Part shown: positions 47,341 through 59,650 of the stretch, one piece after another
Layout: each line of letters starts with the position of its first letter
Numbering within the stretch: position 1 is the first letter of the stretch
Assembly (NCBI GenBank): GCA_030544235.1
Contig: CM060478.1
Span: 23,499,227 to 23,563,226, forward strand
Direction: 5' to 3'
Length of the DNA: 64,000 bases
Source of the DNA: Lepturacanthus savala
Taxonomy: Eukaryota; Chordata; Actinopteri; Scombriformes; Trichiuridae
Notes under the pieces: model-generated
Told to the model about the DNA's origin: nothing
The model's database searches: none
What the model saw: the letters and a program-made list of their open reading frames with translations, nothing else
Position numbers and translations under genes: made by a program

Positions 47341-47745
47341 GGCCCCAGCTACGCTTGTCTAGATTTGTTTTAACAGAATATTTTTAAATCGATAAATATC
47401 TCAGACTACACAGAGACCTCAACAGGAATACGATCTGCCTAAAAGCCTGCGATACCATGCCTGGCCAGTAGTGGCCGATAAGCAAAATTTCAAATCCCTG
47501 CATTTACTAGTCTGACCTGGCCTGATCCATAACCAACACTTTGTGAACATGCACAAACTGCACTTTGAAATCATGAATCTGAGAAAGATCCAGATTGGGG
47601 TCACTACACAAATCTACTCAATCTGATATTTTCAAATCTTTCTACTTGCTTATCCGGTTTGACAAATCTCCAGATAAGTGCCATGTTGGTGTGGTTCAGA
47701 AGCTGAAAAATGTATGGGTAAAAAAGGGTGATAGGTGAAAAAGCA
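47341..47745. other. Copy-2-specific linker
   Basis: About 400 bp between blocks C and D with no counterpart in copy 1. May be a decayed repeat. No gene seen. Confidence 0.5.
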
Positions 47746-47893
47746 GGATGGATGGATGGATGGATGGATGGATGGATGGATAAGAGGGAGTGGATGCCTC
47801 CTGAAAAGCACTGCTGCCTTATTATGAGCTCATTTAGATCAGCTACCACATTTATAAATAACCCAACAGCTGGTGTGATAGAAACAGACAGGA
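47746..47893 (+). repeat. Block D, copy 2, with (GGAT)n
   Basis: (GGAT)9-type tract then sequence matching 39044-39148. Marks the right end of the duplicated unit. Confidence 0.85.
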
Positions 47894-50229
47894 CCAAACA
47901 TGGAATGGTATAGAGTAAGCACTGGAATGATAATGGTTTCTGTGGTGCAAGGAAAGCGTCTGATGTGTCTCAACATGGCTGTGGTGCTTACAATCCCAAA
48001 AAAATCCAAAAAAAGGCTCAGGGTATAGATGAATTACATTTTAAGAATAGATGAAGTTTTAGTGTTTCATTTCATTCTCAAACATTTTCACATCAAGACC
48101 AATAAACCGGAATTAAAGACCGATCTGTGATGACTTGGACATCATATTTTAGGGTTCATACACATTAACACCAACACAGTTCCATGTCTTCATCATCCAA
48201 ACCAGAGATACGCATCTGTTTTCTAATGAGATGGCCTTGTAAATATTTGGAATAAAAGCCTGAGGTGTAACATTGTTGCACTGGGTTTATCCAAATCATA
48301 TTGTGATGTGAAAACAGCAGGCTAAGTGCTCTGATAAGAATAATTAAATGCAGATGCTCTTCACTCAAGCACTCCAAATATCAAAAGGGTAAGAAACACT
48401 AAGGCAGTTCTTCTAGTAGTAAAACCTTAAACCTCAAAAGTTTTATTAATTGGCTAGTTCATTATAAGAACATAAAAATCATTCCAGCAGAAATTACTTG
48501 ATGTGTTGTAAAACTGTCATTTACATGAGCTTGTTTCAAATATGAAATAGATGACATAAAAATGTGGGAAATTTGTTTTAAATGACTATTTTTTACTAAT
48601 TACTGGGGGACAGTACCCCCAATTATAATGATATATATGTTTCCAAATGTTCTCCCTCATTTTAAAATACAACCAAGCACCCATGGTCAGTAGAATAGAT
48701 ATTTGTTATCCTATGATTTGAAAGCCAGAATGAGGTCCAGTGGGATTATTGATCGCAAATAGTGTTAATTTTATCACGAGAACAAAAATTAGTAACATTA
48801 CTAAAACGTCCCCCCGCCACCACTTGTACAAACCTCGGATTGTTGTCAAGTGCATCTCTTTCTATTATGTAGAATGTCAAATCAAAGCAATGCTGACCAG
48901 ACAATAAATCAAACATGTTCATGTGTTTTTTAGAATATCATCAGCTGTGTTCCAGAGGCCGAAGGGAAGATTTTAACGATTTCTATGTTTGTGTCAAAAC
49001 TGAGCTACTTCTCGTGTTAAGTGATTCTACACACAACTTGGGAGTGATATAATTACCTTAAACATGGCAACCCTAGTGGTGGAGCTTGTGGAGGTGATAA
49101 TATATGGTAATTACCAGTTTCTAGGGCTGAACAATCTGGAAAGAATGTATTTAAGATAAAAGCATGAAAACAACCCCAGCAGCGGTTCTACATGTAAACA
49201 TTTAAAAAATGGTAATCAGATAAACGCTGTTTCCCTTCCGGAGTACATGTATTTTTGTTCATGGTGTAACAGCCCTCACAAGGAACAGATTAAACAATGA
49301 AAAGATTACAATCTTTATCCCCCCGGAAAGCAAGTAAATAAATTGGGCGTCTAGACAGTTTTAATTACCTTTTAATTGTAATTAATAGTTTATTGTTTTT
49401 TCAATTGTTGATTCTGTTCATTTGAGGGGAATATAAAATCTCATATTTGTTTATTGTTGGCACAAAATACTGTGGCTCCACGATTAAAATGGTCTTTACA
49501 TCTCCAAATGACTTCCAATGACATTCATTAAAGGTGAATATTAAGCCTTAACTAATTTATGTGAGTGGTGGCTGTCAGATCCTTGTCACAAGTACACAAA
49601 CCTTCACCAGAGCAGCACAGTTCTCAGACTGAGCTCTCCTTCAGCATCAGAGGAACATTGTTTTTTTTTTTTTTTTTTTTTTTTGTTAAAAGGTATTCAT
49701 TCAGTCGGAGCCCTTTTGCAACAGCTCTTTTACAGTGGATCTGCTTTGGTCGTTGTCTCTTGACGGACGTTTTGGCAGCAGATGACGGCTCCTCGGTTCG
49801 AGATGAGGAGACCAAAAGACTGTGGCTCTCTGTTAGCAAACAATGGGCAGGTTTCTGTTTCAGCAAAGTGAAACACCAGAGTTAGAAAGGTGATCTTCAC
49901 GTCCCGGAACATGCTTACGGAGATGAAAAAAAAAAATCAGAGGGGTGAATCCAGTTTTCCCCTCAGATATGGAAGATATTTAATATTGCAAAAATGGATA
50001 TTGCAACTCTGAGATGTCATCTGTTGGTTCACTTGGATGGCCGCCTACATAGAACCTGGTTCAGGAGAAAGCAGAGCAGGTGGGTGAGATCAAGATATCA
50101 ATTTACTGCATTTATCTTTATCTTGCTCATTTTTCAGGTCCGCTGACACTCTGATATTTTAAAAGCCTCCTGAGCCTATTAAAATAAACTTTGCCTCGTA
50201 AGCATTACTGTCACAGCTACACCAGTGTA
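47894..50229. other. Non-coding, mostly AT-rich
   Basis: No gene seen. A T24 run lies at about 49661-49684. Around 49700-49900 composition is more balanced, but overlapping opposing frames argue against coding. Confidence 0.45.
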
Positions 50230-50520
50230 ACTAATTTCCAACATCTTTGAATCCAGACTGATGGAAGGATTGGGGGAATAGGAGATGTTAGGAGTGGGCG
50301 GTCCCCCCTGTTTTAGGGAACTCTGGTGAGGGGTGTTTGCCATATGCTCATTGGGTTCCGAGGGAAAGAGGCTCAGAGGATAAAAGTGAGTGCAGCGGCG
50401 ACGGGCCCTCCATCAGTGTGTTCAAAGCCTCCATATGAAAATGACTGTGTACAAGACTTCTACTGAGGCCAAATTTAGATCAAAGGAATACCCCAGGCAG
50501 TAGTAGGGGAGCAGAGGGAG
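50230..50520. promoter_or_regulatory. Candidate conserved non-coding element
   Basis: Balanced sequence with GTTTGCCATATGCTCATTGG, GCAGCGGCGACGGGCC and CCTCCATATGAAAATGAC. No frame. Weak, texture-based call. Confidence 0.25.
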
Positions 50521-51454
50521 CGGGGGCGGGGTAGGGAGTGGGGGCAGACTGGGAGTTGTGCATGAAATGGAAGTTTGTACAATATGATGAGCAAATCTGT
50601 GTATGCATGGGAATGTTAGTAATAATAAGTGGGGAAATTTGTCAATTTATTTTTTTCCCCCTTTACGCTGTGGACGTCTGTACCAAATTGGAGACGCAAA
50701 CTTGTGATGTGACTTCCCAGCTGGTGGAAATGGAGCGGTGTCTTTTCCAGGTCACCAAACTGGACGTTTTACTGTACATTTGATTGAATTTAGAGTATGT
50801 GACATGTAGCACTAGATGCAAATTACCTTTTGATGATTCCAGTTATAGGATTTTTTTTCCATCTGCTTGAAGCAGGGAGACTTCTACACATCTGTGATAG
50901 TTTTGTAAGAATCACAACCATTCTCTTGAGTAAATAATCACATTAAGTTCCTGTATTGTTTAAACTGTATATTTTTCTCTCCAGCATGTAGTGTATATGT
51001 AGTTGTAACTGCCTTTAAATAGTGTATCTTTATCTTTCTTTATATTTTGCACTACACTTCAGAGAAATCCCTTGTGGATTAACCATGTAAGTGTTTTTTA
51101 AACTGTGTTGGTCTATAGGTTGAGGCTGCTATTCTATATTTGGTTTGCAATAAAAAAATCCAAAAGTAACTACACACACTCTTTCTCTCAGTGCCAAACC
51201 CATTTGTTCCTATAAAGAGTGAGTGAAGAGATGTTAAACCTACAATATGTAATTTTCTTCCTTCAGTGTTCATCATCTTTTTTAACGGGAACCAAATTAT
51301 CCTCATCCCTCTCCAAAACAAACAGACTCAGTGATTCAAACCAGTAAAAACACTGGATAAAGAGGTTTCACATTAAAAATCTGTGTTTCTCCAATGCTTA
51401 TGTACTCATTTGGTGATTTCATAATGTGTTTGTGGGTAATGTGACTTTGGTACC

Positions 51455-51516
51455 TAGAAAAGCGCTATATAAATGGAATCTACTATTATTATTTATAATA
51501 ATAATAATAATAATAA
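51455..51516 (+). mobile_element. LINE 3' tail with (ATT/ATA)n
   Basis: GAAAAGCGCTATATAAATGG followed by ATTATT and AATAAT repeats, the common vertebrate L2-like tail. Confidence 0.65.
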
Positions 51517-51818
51517 ATCTCTGTATAATCTCTAAAAATATGTAGCTAGATTCGGTCATTTTTTTGACATTTTAATCTGGAAACATTGCATATTGGGCCT
51601 TTAATATATTGGTACTGTAGTTTTAAGCACATTACTCAAAATAGAGTAAATAGTGTATTTGTTGGGAACTATTTTTAGCTGTGGAATAATACAGATTTAG
51701 TGTGCTGGGGAGCATTTTATGCATTAATTGAGATTTTAGATGACAATGGGCATCTATGTCACAGAGGAAGAACCTTTATCAGGTTTTGGCTATGCTACTT
51801 GTTTGTAAGATTCAATTT

Positions 51819-51900
51819 CATGCAAACTCCACACAGAAAGGTCCCAGAACCTGCAACCTTTTTGCTGTGAGGCTACAGGGCTAAGCCCTGTGCCACCCTT
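51819..51900 (-). mobile_element. SINE fragment
   Basis: CAAACTCCACACAGAAAGG ... TTTTTGCTGTGAGGC ... TGCCACC matches the head region of the SINE at 20189-20521 in the same (minus) orientation. Confidence 0.65.
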
Positions 51901-52979
51901 CGTAAGATTCATTATTGGTTTTGGTCTTTTCAAGGAATAATTTAAAATTATAGTAAATATATCCCGAATGTTATCTTTTAACTATTGCATCGTTTTTTTT
52001 TTTTTTTATTTCAGTTCCAGCTCAACTTATTTTTACCAAATCAGACCTGCCAGACACTGAGTGATCAGAAAACCAAATGTAAAAGTTTTCATCAACTGCC
52101 TACAAGCTGAATAACTGTTTTATTTCATTCATGAATATATATAAAATGTATTTCTATTGAAATATTATTTACTAGCGGTAAAATAATATACTTTACAATA
52201 AATCACAATCTTAATGCTCGTGATCTTATGGGTTGAACAACCACTAACACTGATATATGAGACATTCAGTCGACTCCACTCCTCACATCTTTCCTCTATC
52301 TCCTCACCTCCTTTGCTTAACTTCACCCCCCCTCCTCTCCTCCTTGCTTCCTGCCTCTCCGGAGAGGAGGTCACATGCTGCAGACCTGCTCTGTGCCATC
52401 TGGCTGACTTCCTGTCATCCCTACCCCAGGAGAGAGTGGCTCTGCAGGGTGTGTGACTGGAGGAATCCCCCCCACACACACACACTCTCTTCCTCCTCCT
52501 TCTCCTCTGGGCTCCCGCACACCTGAGCAGAAAGGGTGAGAAAAACACGCAGGGAGAAAAAGAGTGGAAGAGAGCAAGACAAAGAATGCAGTGGGGAAAT
52601 AGCGATAAGGACAGAAGATACAGCAGGAGGAAGAGAGGACAAATTAGAAAAACCTGCAAGCGGCCAGTGCAGAAAAAAAAATCACTGCTGTTCTGCGGAA
52701 AATGGATTAATCAAGTAATATTTGAAATCATGTGGTTTGGAAGGGGAAAAAAGGATCCTTTGCCACAATAATGACAAATCACCACAACCAAAATGCTGAG
52801 GGGCAGTTTCATGGCTGCAAATCAAAATGAAGAGAAAGAGCGGTCGTCCACTTTTCCTTTAATCAGAGTGGATCATGCATATTAATTTTTTTTTTTCGCA
52901 GTAGTATCTTCTGTTTTTTTTTTTTTATCGACATTGCACATGAAAATTTAGAAACATCATTAGAGAAATAGCGGTTGAA

Positions 52980-53290
52980 TTTCTGTCAGGGCCCTGCATG
53001 AGAGCCCACTTTGTTTCCCACCTTCTCACCTTCCTCTCACACATCTCCGTCTAACACGGGAACATTAGAATTGGTTAAAAGCACATACATGCCAGATTAT
53101 TCTTAATGTCCCACCCATGGTCTTGCATATTCATATAAATATAACATGACTGCAGCTCACATCTGAATTTATTGGTTTTCCTCCTCCGCAAATTAGGGGG
53201 CCTCCAATTGATGAATATTTTAGCACATGTGCACTCTGTGGGACATTTATCATCGGCTTTGCTATTATAAACAGAATAAATGAGCAGTCA
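52980..53290. promoter_or_regulatory. Candidate conserved non-coding element
   Basis: TTGCATATTCATATAAATA, CCTCCAATTGATGAATATTT and TTTATCATCGGC lie in a stretch that is less repetitive than its flanks. No frame. Confidence 0.28.
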
Positions 53291-53291
53291 A

Positions 53292-53297
<6 letters not shown>

Positions 53298-53324
<27 letters not shown>
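53298..53324. repeat. (CTG)9 trinucleotide repeat
   Basis: Nine perfect CTG units; the frame through it would encode poly-Leu but has no gene context. Confidence 0.95.
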
Positions 53325-54479
53325 TATGTAGACACCCCTCTGTGCTCCCTTTGCTTTAGCCTTCCTCCATGGCTGCCACTGTGTCTTAATTCTGTTAAAA
53401 TGGTTTCCTCTTTGGCATTTCCTTCACATGTTACACGATATCTTCCAGCGCATACTGATGAGGCTTTACCATAATATAGCCGTATAATTCTGTTTTTCCA
53501 GTGCTGAGATCATGACAGAAAGGTCTTGCACCTAAACACCGTAACACCTCGAGTGGAGCAGAGCTGCAGTCAAGACAACCTTAGCTGAATCTATGTTAAG
53601 TGAAGCCCTAAGGGGGTCGAGACAGAGGTTAATTGGATATACTAAAATTATGTTATTTCATTACAGATATTAAGTTTTAGAGGTTAGCCTAATAAAAAGG
53701 ATTAAAATTTTAAAATAAAGGTATTGCTTAACGCTGAGATTTTTTTTTCAACCCCATCCTTGATCCTTGTTGCTAAGATTATCATTGCCCAAGAGATCAA
53801 CCGTCAATCAAATAGTTTGGATGGTACCATCAATGTCTTTGTCTTTGGGTTTTGGGTTGAGGAGTTTTACACAGGATTTTTATTTATTTATTTATTTTTT
53901 TTAACTAAAACAGCCTACCTGCTGAGTAGGACATCAAATATATAGGTTTTCCTGAATATCTAAGTTCAACATGCAGTTGGTGCATCTGCTTCCAATATTC
54001 TTACTCGATAACATGATTAAATCGTCCTCGTACATATGGGTTAGTCAGTTCAGAAGATGTTGTAGTCTGTTATCAACTATTGGTAAGTAACACCATCTAA
54101 CGACTGTAGTAATTCAGACTCATGGACATGGTAACGTATTTCAGATGAAGCTCCTATTAAATTCACTTCCTTCACAGAAAGACAAGGTTTAGGTGGATGG
54201 TTAGATTGTTAGTTAAATGGACAGAGTTGACAATGTAAACTTGTTTTTATCATAGCATTGGAAGATGACATTTTGACAGGAGTTTTACTGACATTCAACC
54301 TACTGATAAAACCCATTCCATGATTTTATAGTTTGGAATCCAACTATCTTAAAAAAACTGTTCTTTACCAGCACATTCAGAACATCAGGAACTGAAAATG
54401 TGTTCAGTAAATGTTTGACTTGCTCACAACTGCCCTGCTTTGAAGTCCTTCATATAAACTATCCACTGCTGGTTGAGAG
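53325..54479. other. Non-coding, nothing recognised
   Basis: AT-rich; TTTA repeats near 53878-53897. Confidence 0.45.
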
Positions 54480-54930
54480 CACAGTTGGACGCCCTTTAGC
54501 GCTTCCATTTCACCCCATGTGACCAAAAGGCCTACTGGGATTCTTTCAGATAGAAACGCCAAACCACCTTAGGCTGCATCTAAGCACCGCCGAAGCCCAT
54601 GGATCTGACACTGCAGAACCAGACATTGTTTCAAACGCTTTCATTCACAGTCCCAGCCATTGGCAGACGCCGTCTAGTGGGTGAAGTCCCGGCTTGCTGA
54701 AGTTGGCACAGAAACCCGGCATCCTGGATCCCTTCCACTTCAGAGAGCTCTGCCACATGCTAACTGTCATCCATGAGGCAGTGCTAGCCCACAGGGGGGT
54801 GGGTGAGGGAGGATGGCGGGGGGTGGTATAAACACTGGGATATACTCTTCACATAGGAAAACATGGAAGACACAATGGACTCCTTGGAGATACATCACCG
54901 GAGGCCATCAGAGGTGATGATTATTTATTC
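54480..54930. promoter_or_regulatory. Candidate conserved element with CTCF-like motif
   Basis: Balanced composition. CCACTAGACGGC on the minus strand (54669-54680) is one base from the CTCF core. GGTGGTATAAACACTGGGAT at about 54823 is shared with a repeat at 58446, so the right part may be repeat-derived. Confidence 0.3.
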
Positions 54931-55031
54931 AGACACTGTTCTGAGTTGAGCTTCATATTCTCCTGTTTGTCTCACTCACCTGGCATCTGCCCAGTGTGAA
55001 CCATCCCCAGGATCCACAGCAATGATGACAG

Positions 55032-55037
55032 CCCCCC

Positions 55038-55082
<45 letters not shown>

Positions 55083-55119
55083 CACACACACACCACACAC
55101 ACACCACACACACACACAC
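55032..55119. repeat. Poly(C)23-(CA)n tract
   Basis: A C23 run passes into CA repeats with several CCA interruptions. Confidence 0.95.
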
Positions 55120-55559
55120 GTGCAAACACCTCCTTGTACTCATCGCTGTCTACGCCTGGTAGATCCCCCGGCATCTTCGCTCCTCCTTCATAAACACTAG
55201 CACCTGCTTGGGCAATTAGCCATTAGCTCTTTACTTTTTACTATAATACCCAGTCCTCAGAAATCTCCACAATTAGCTCCTTAATTGCTTCTAAACAACC
55301 GAGGCGTAACCAATAAATAGAAGAAGGCGGTAGGTAGTTAGGTGAAGAGACGGGCTTCTGGGAAAGGGACAAGCTAGCTTGGAGAATCCAGGCTAAACTG
55401 TTCTTCCTCTCCCTTCCTACAGTGTGCAGCCTTTGGCATTTTTTTTTCTACTGTGACATGGCTTGAAAGTGCCTGTAGACGAGGAGGAGGACAGATTGGG
55501 AAAAACACAAGGCAGCGGAGGGCTGATGCCCTATATTCAAATTGAAACTGACACATCCG
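55120..55559. other. Non-coding, nothing recognised
   Basis: No supported feature. Confidence 0.45.
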
Positions 55560-55875
55560 TGCCCTTTATTCAGTGGTCTAACTATCACTTCTGAGTAATG
55601 CTAACATTCAGTGTGACAGAGGGTGTTATGGTGACTTTTAGATGGGCAGGAGACGGCGCCCCCCGGGCGTGGATTTGCGTGGCAGCGTGATATGACACAG
55701 CTCGCTTGACAGAGCAATGGGGATACCCCCAAGATTAGCTGAATGCATTAAAGGGAGGCATGAAACGTAGCTAACTGTTGATTAAATCGCTTACATCCAT
55801 ACTGGCGGTTCCAGTTAACCTCTTTAACATTGACAACAGCTATGCCACTGAAATGATAACGGCCTGCAGGATTCA
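55560..55875. promoter_or_regulatory. Candidate regulatory element with TALE-type motifs
   Basis: Two TGACAG MEIS half-sites (55614-55619 and 55707-55712) and a PBX-like TGATTAAAT (55779-55787) in a 300-bp balanced-composition stretch ending at a GT microsatellite. No frame. Confidence 0.33.
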
Positions 55876-55879
55876 ATGA

Positions 55880-55883
55880 GTGT

Positions 55884-55954
<71 letters not shown>
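55880..55954. repeat. (TG)n microsatellite
   Basis: About 75 bp of TG with one TA interruption. Confidence 0.97.
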
Positions 55955-55955
<1 letters not shown>

Positions 55956-56328
55956 CATCATGGCGTACTTTGTGTGTTTTATTTATTTGGACACATGGTG
56001 GTAAAGGGAAGGGATGTTGTACTGTTGTGTTTTTACTATACAGTATGCTAACACATTAGTGACAGTTGATTATTTTCTTTTACACTTTTACACTAATGTG
56101 AAATAAATTGATTTTTAAAATATAACAATAATATATGAAGAAGGAATGAAGAATGAACAATTGTTTAAGTAAAATTGTAAAGATTCACAGGTTCTAGCTT
56201 TTAAAATTCAAGGAAGTGTATTTTTTTCAGTTTTATATTCCTGTATTTTCAATATCTTCTTTTAAAAATATATAATAATGACCATACATATATGGTTGAA
56301 TATGTATTTTATCCAATATGACATTCAG
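55955..56328. other. AT-rich non-coding
   Basis: No supported feature. Confidence 0.45.
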
Positions 56329-56646
56329 CACTGCAAAAACAGAAATCTTAACAGGTGAAAATATCTTGTTTTGATACAGTTAGTCTAATATTGAGAGACA
56401 ATCATCTTATTCCACTGGCAGATAATTTATCTTATTTCATTTTATTTTATTTTTTCCTGATTGGGTCAGAAACAAAAAAAAAACAAACAAAAAATCAAGA
56501 CTAACATTTTCATAAAAAATATATTAAATTGACCAAAATCAAGAAATAAATTATCTGCCAGTGGACTAATAATTCGACTCAATATTGGACTAAGTGTATT
56601 CAAAAACAAGATATTTTCACCTGTTAAGATTTCAGTTTTTGCAGTG
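56329..56646. mobile_element. Palindromic MITE-like element, family 1, copy f (best preserved)
   Basis: Starts CACTGCAAAAACAGAAATC and ends GATTTCAGTTTTTGCAGTG. The arms continue inward (TTAACAGGTGAAAATATCTTG and its inverse; TTCCACTGGCAGATAATTT and its inverse), so each arm is about 100 bp. This copy defines the family ends. No transposase. Flanking bases show no convincing target duplication. Confidence 0.9.
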
Positions 56647-57050
56647 AGTTCAGGAAAACTGATTCTTCATATTACCTTGGAGGATTTGGGGACACCTATA
56701 TGTCCCCCCTTCATATTTCTTCTATGCAAAAAACACCTTCACATGTTCACTAAATATAAACAAGTTTGCCCAAAATATGACACATGTTGTAGATGCCCTT
56801 AGCACCCATGCATTTATATTTAGCAGTGGCTAAATATTTGCTGATGTTTTGATGAAACAAGAATTATGCTTTAACCAGGGAAGTGGAGGCTCTGACTGCA
56901 GGTCGTCTGTTCATAACAGATTCTGGCTTTCAATCAAAGAAATACAGTTGATTGGCTTCCCCAGTTCTCTATATTGATAAACTGCTTCCAAATGAAAACA
57001 ATCAAAGCAGAATCAAGTGTAATCAAGAATAGTAATTCACAGCAGCTTTC

Positions 57051-57053
<3 letters not shown>
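56647..57053. other. Non-coding, nothing recognised
   Basis: No supported feature. Confidence 0.45.

Positions 57054-57094
<41 letters not shown>
57054..57094. repeat. (GT)n microsatellite
   Basis: About 41 bp GT tract. Confidence 0.95.
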
Positions 57095-57096
<2 letters not shown>

Positions 57097-57175
57097 ATTG
57101 CCTTCAGTAAAACGTTTTCTAACCCAAACTCTGTGCATCCAGTCTACACTGGGTTCACCTACTATCTGCCTTTCA

Positions 57176-57229
57176 CTTTCTCTGTCTCTCTCTGTCTCTC
57201 TCTTTCTTTCACTCTCCCTCTCTCTCTCT

Positions 57230-57265
<36 letters not shown>

Positions 57266-57300
57266 ATACACACACATACACACACATACACACACACATA
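57176..57300. repeat. (CT)n-(CA)n microsatellite
   Basis: CT-rich run followed by CA with TA interruptions. Confidence 0.93.
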
Positions 57301-57784
57301 CCAAATACCAAGGAGGTATACAAGCACCATCTAGTGCTTTATTCTGGAAATTGCTTTGGAGAATGCCAGAAATGGTGAACAATCCCACATCTTCAGTTCT
57401 TTGCATTTGTAATTTTCTTTTTGTTCATAATTTATTTGACTTCATCTTCCCAATACAAAGAGATGGTAAATTAATGTTGCATCACATAATGATAATAAGA
57501 AAAACAAAGCAAAATGATTTCACCCACTAATTTCAGGAAATATCCATGCATGCACATGTTAAAATTCACAATAATAGGGTGATTAAGTATTACAAATCTT
57601 TCCATGACTAACCTGACCTCTGACCTCTGGTGAAATAAGTATTTTTCATAAGGTAAGAGAAAACACATCCTGCCTACAAGTCATTTGAAACACGAAGTCT
57701 TCACAAATCATGTCAAAAATGTTGTTTCCTTCTAAAAATAAGTAAGAAGTTACAAAGGTTACCTTTGTTGACCAAATGAGTCAT

Positions 57785-57787
<3 letters not shown>
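57301..57787. other. AT-rich non-coding
   Basis: No supported feature. Confidence 0.45.

Positions 57788-57856
<69 letters not shown>
57788..57856. repeat. (TG)n microsatellite
   Basis: About 69 bp TG tract. Confidence 0.96.
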
Positions 57857-57859
<3 letters not shown>

Positions 57860-58430
57860 TGTGAGTGTATGCATGACACAATTAAATGAATAACAGTAAC
57901 ATTTATCATGTACCTCCTTTCTTCAGCTTTCACAGATAAGAGGGTGATGACGGTAGAAACATGGACTAGTTTCAACAACACAAGGAATTATCTGGAATCA
58001 TCGACCCACATGTCAGTAACCCAGCATTCATTTGAAACACACTTGCAAAAGCCAATTTTTTGGAAGTTCACTCAGCAAAATGCCAAATATAGTTCTAAGG
58101 GATGATATTACCAAGGAGCTTTAGCTGAGTCCAAAACTAAATCATAGACCTGACTCATCTGATTCTGACTGAACACCAAAATAGGCAAGAACACTTTTTT
58201 TTCTGAATTTTCTGGTGTAAAACAGGAATGTCATTGTATGAGAAATGTATTAAGCATAACAGAGAAAGATGTGTGTATCACTGAATGAATACTTCCTTTT
58301 AATTATTATTATTATTATTAGAAACTTGTTTCAATATGCTGGAAAGGTTATGACTAATCCAAGGTGAAGAACAAAATGAAGCCAAGAGAAGTGTAAGTTA
58401 AATAGTCTGTAGATAAAGCTACTCAGACTT
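57857..58430. other. AT-rich non-coding
   Basis: (ATT)n near 58303-58320. No gene. Confidence 0.45.
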
Positions 58431-58439
58431 CTAATAAAA

Positions 58440-58670
58440 GTGACTGGTGGTATAAACACTGGGATAAAATACTGGGATACACTCTGGGATAAATGTGATC
58501 TTATTCTTCATTCACTGCACAGTAAATCCCTCCAAACCATTGCAAGAAATCTAATCTTGTCTCCAAATGTAATTGCAATAGCACGAAGTGTTCAGGAGAT
58601 AGATGGATGTTTTTGTAATATAAAAACTGTGAGAGCCAGTGAAAGGAATATAAAAAAAATCTGAAAAATA
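58440..58670. repeat. Dispersed repeat, shared with etaa1 intron 1
   Basis: 58486-58549 matches 62608-62670 at most positions (TTATTCTTCATTCACTGCAC in both), and the left part (GGTGGTATAAACACTGGGAT) recurs at about 54823. Probably a fish interspersed repeat of unknown class. Confidence 0.65.
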
Positions 58671-59650
58671 ACCCTTTTCCGGCTTGGTTCTGAGATATTC
58701 TGTCACAAATAAAAATTGTAGTGATGAAAAAATGCTTTTTGTGGCATTTTTTTTGCAACAATGTGGAATGTGTGCCTGGAAGTTTGTTGTTAAAAAATAT
58801 ACATATATGATGGATTTATTTGACAGTAGGCATGCAATTCCACACCAGCAACAATCACCACAACAAGGCTTCAACATACAAACACACTTTAGGACCAACA
58901 CAGCCTGATAACTATTACGCAGCAAACAAATGGATGGACCTCACTGGTCATACCAGGCTCTCTGCCATAATATTTACTGCTGCTTCCAACCAGCCAAGTC
59001 ATGAGTAACACAGTATCAGATCTACTGTCTGTATTTTACAGAGATCCTAGATGAGGGGCTGAATCTGGGAGCATACATGTGGATTTGCTTCCCCCATTTT
59101 GTTGCTGCTTTAAAATGAAAAAAACAGTGAGGATGTTTTATTTTCTTTCAGAGAATGGGGATGTTTCCAGAAACTGATATGATGAGACACGTTTTATTTA
59201 TTTTATTTTATTTTTTCATGTTTACCTCAAAAAACATTTCCTGTCTGGTTTTCCACTCTGTAATTCAGTACCCTCCAGACTGCTTCACAACTGTATTACC
59301 ATATTAGCACAAAAAAATGTCCCAGATGGACATTTCAAGCAGGGTCTGACCAGCAGCATCCCCAGGTCAGCATCACCCTTTACTTAACACAATGTGAGCA
59401 AACTGTGAATATTTACAATATTTAAGATGATTTCTAGAGCTACAGACCAAAACCATTAAACTAATCCCTCTGGTTCCTGTGGTGACGACTCTCAGCGTTT
59501 TTTTCACATCATCTTCTGAATAAAGTATGTGGCACATTCATGAACTAACTTTTATTGTATGAAATTACATTTTTGGGAAATGTTACGATGTATTGACAGT
59601 TTCTTTACTTATGATTTAATTCACAGACCATAAAAGGGAAACTTTGAGAC
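58671..59650. other. AT-rich non-coding
   Basis: TTTTATTTATTTTATT-type repeats near 59193-59217. No gene. Confidence 0.45.

Larger units (their letters stand above)
39864..47893 (+). repeat. Tandem duplication, copy 2 (blocks A-B-C-D, expanded)
   Basis: Same order and orientation as 35876-39148. Blocks: A 39864-41302, B 45727-46168, C 46715-47340, D 47746-47893. It is longer because of 4.4 kb between A and B, about 0.4 kb between C and D, and about 160 bp inside A. Confidence 0.97.
50521..52979. other. Non-coding with retroelement remnants
   Basis: Contains a LINE tail (51455-51516), a SINE fragment (51819-51900), a possible repeat fragment at 51225-51400, T-runs near 51990 and 52890-52926, and CT/GA-rich patches at 52280-52660. 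No gene seen. Confidence 0.45.

Noticed and set aside
52165..52659. 164-codon minus-strand frame
   Set aside because: Driven by CT/GA-rich low-complexity sequence; competing open frames exist in several other registers.
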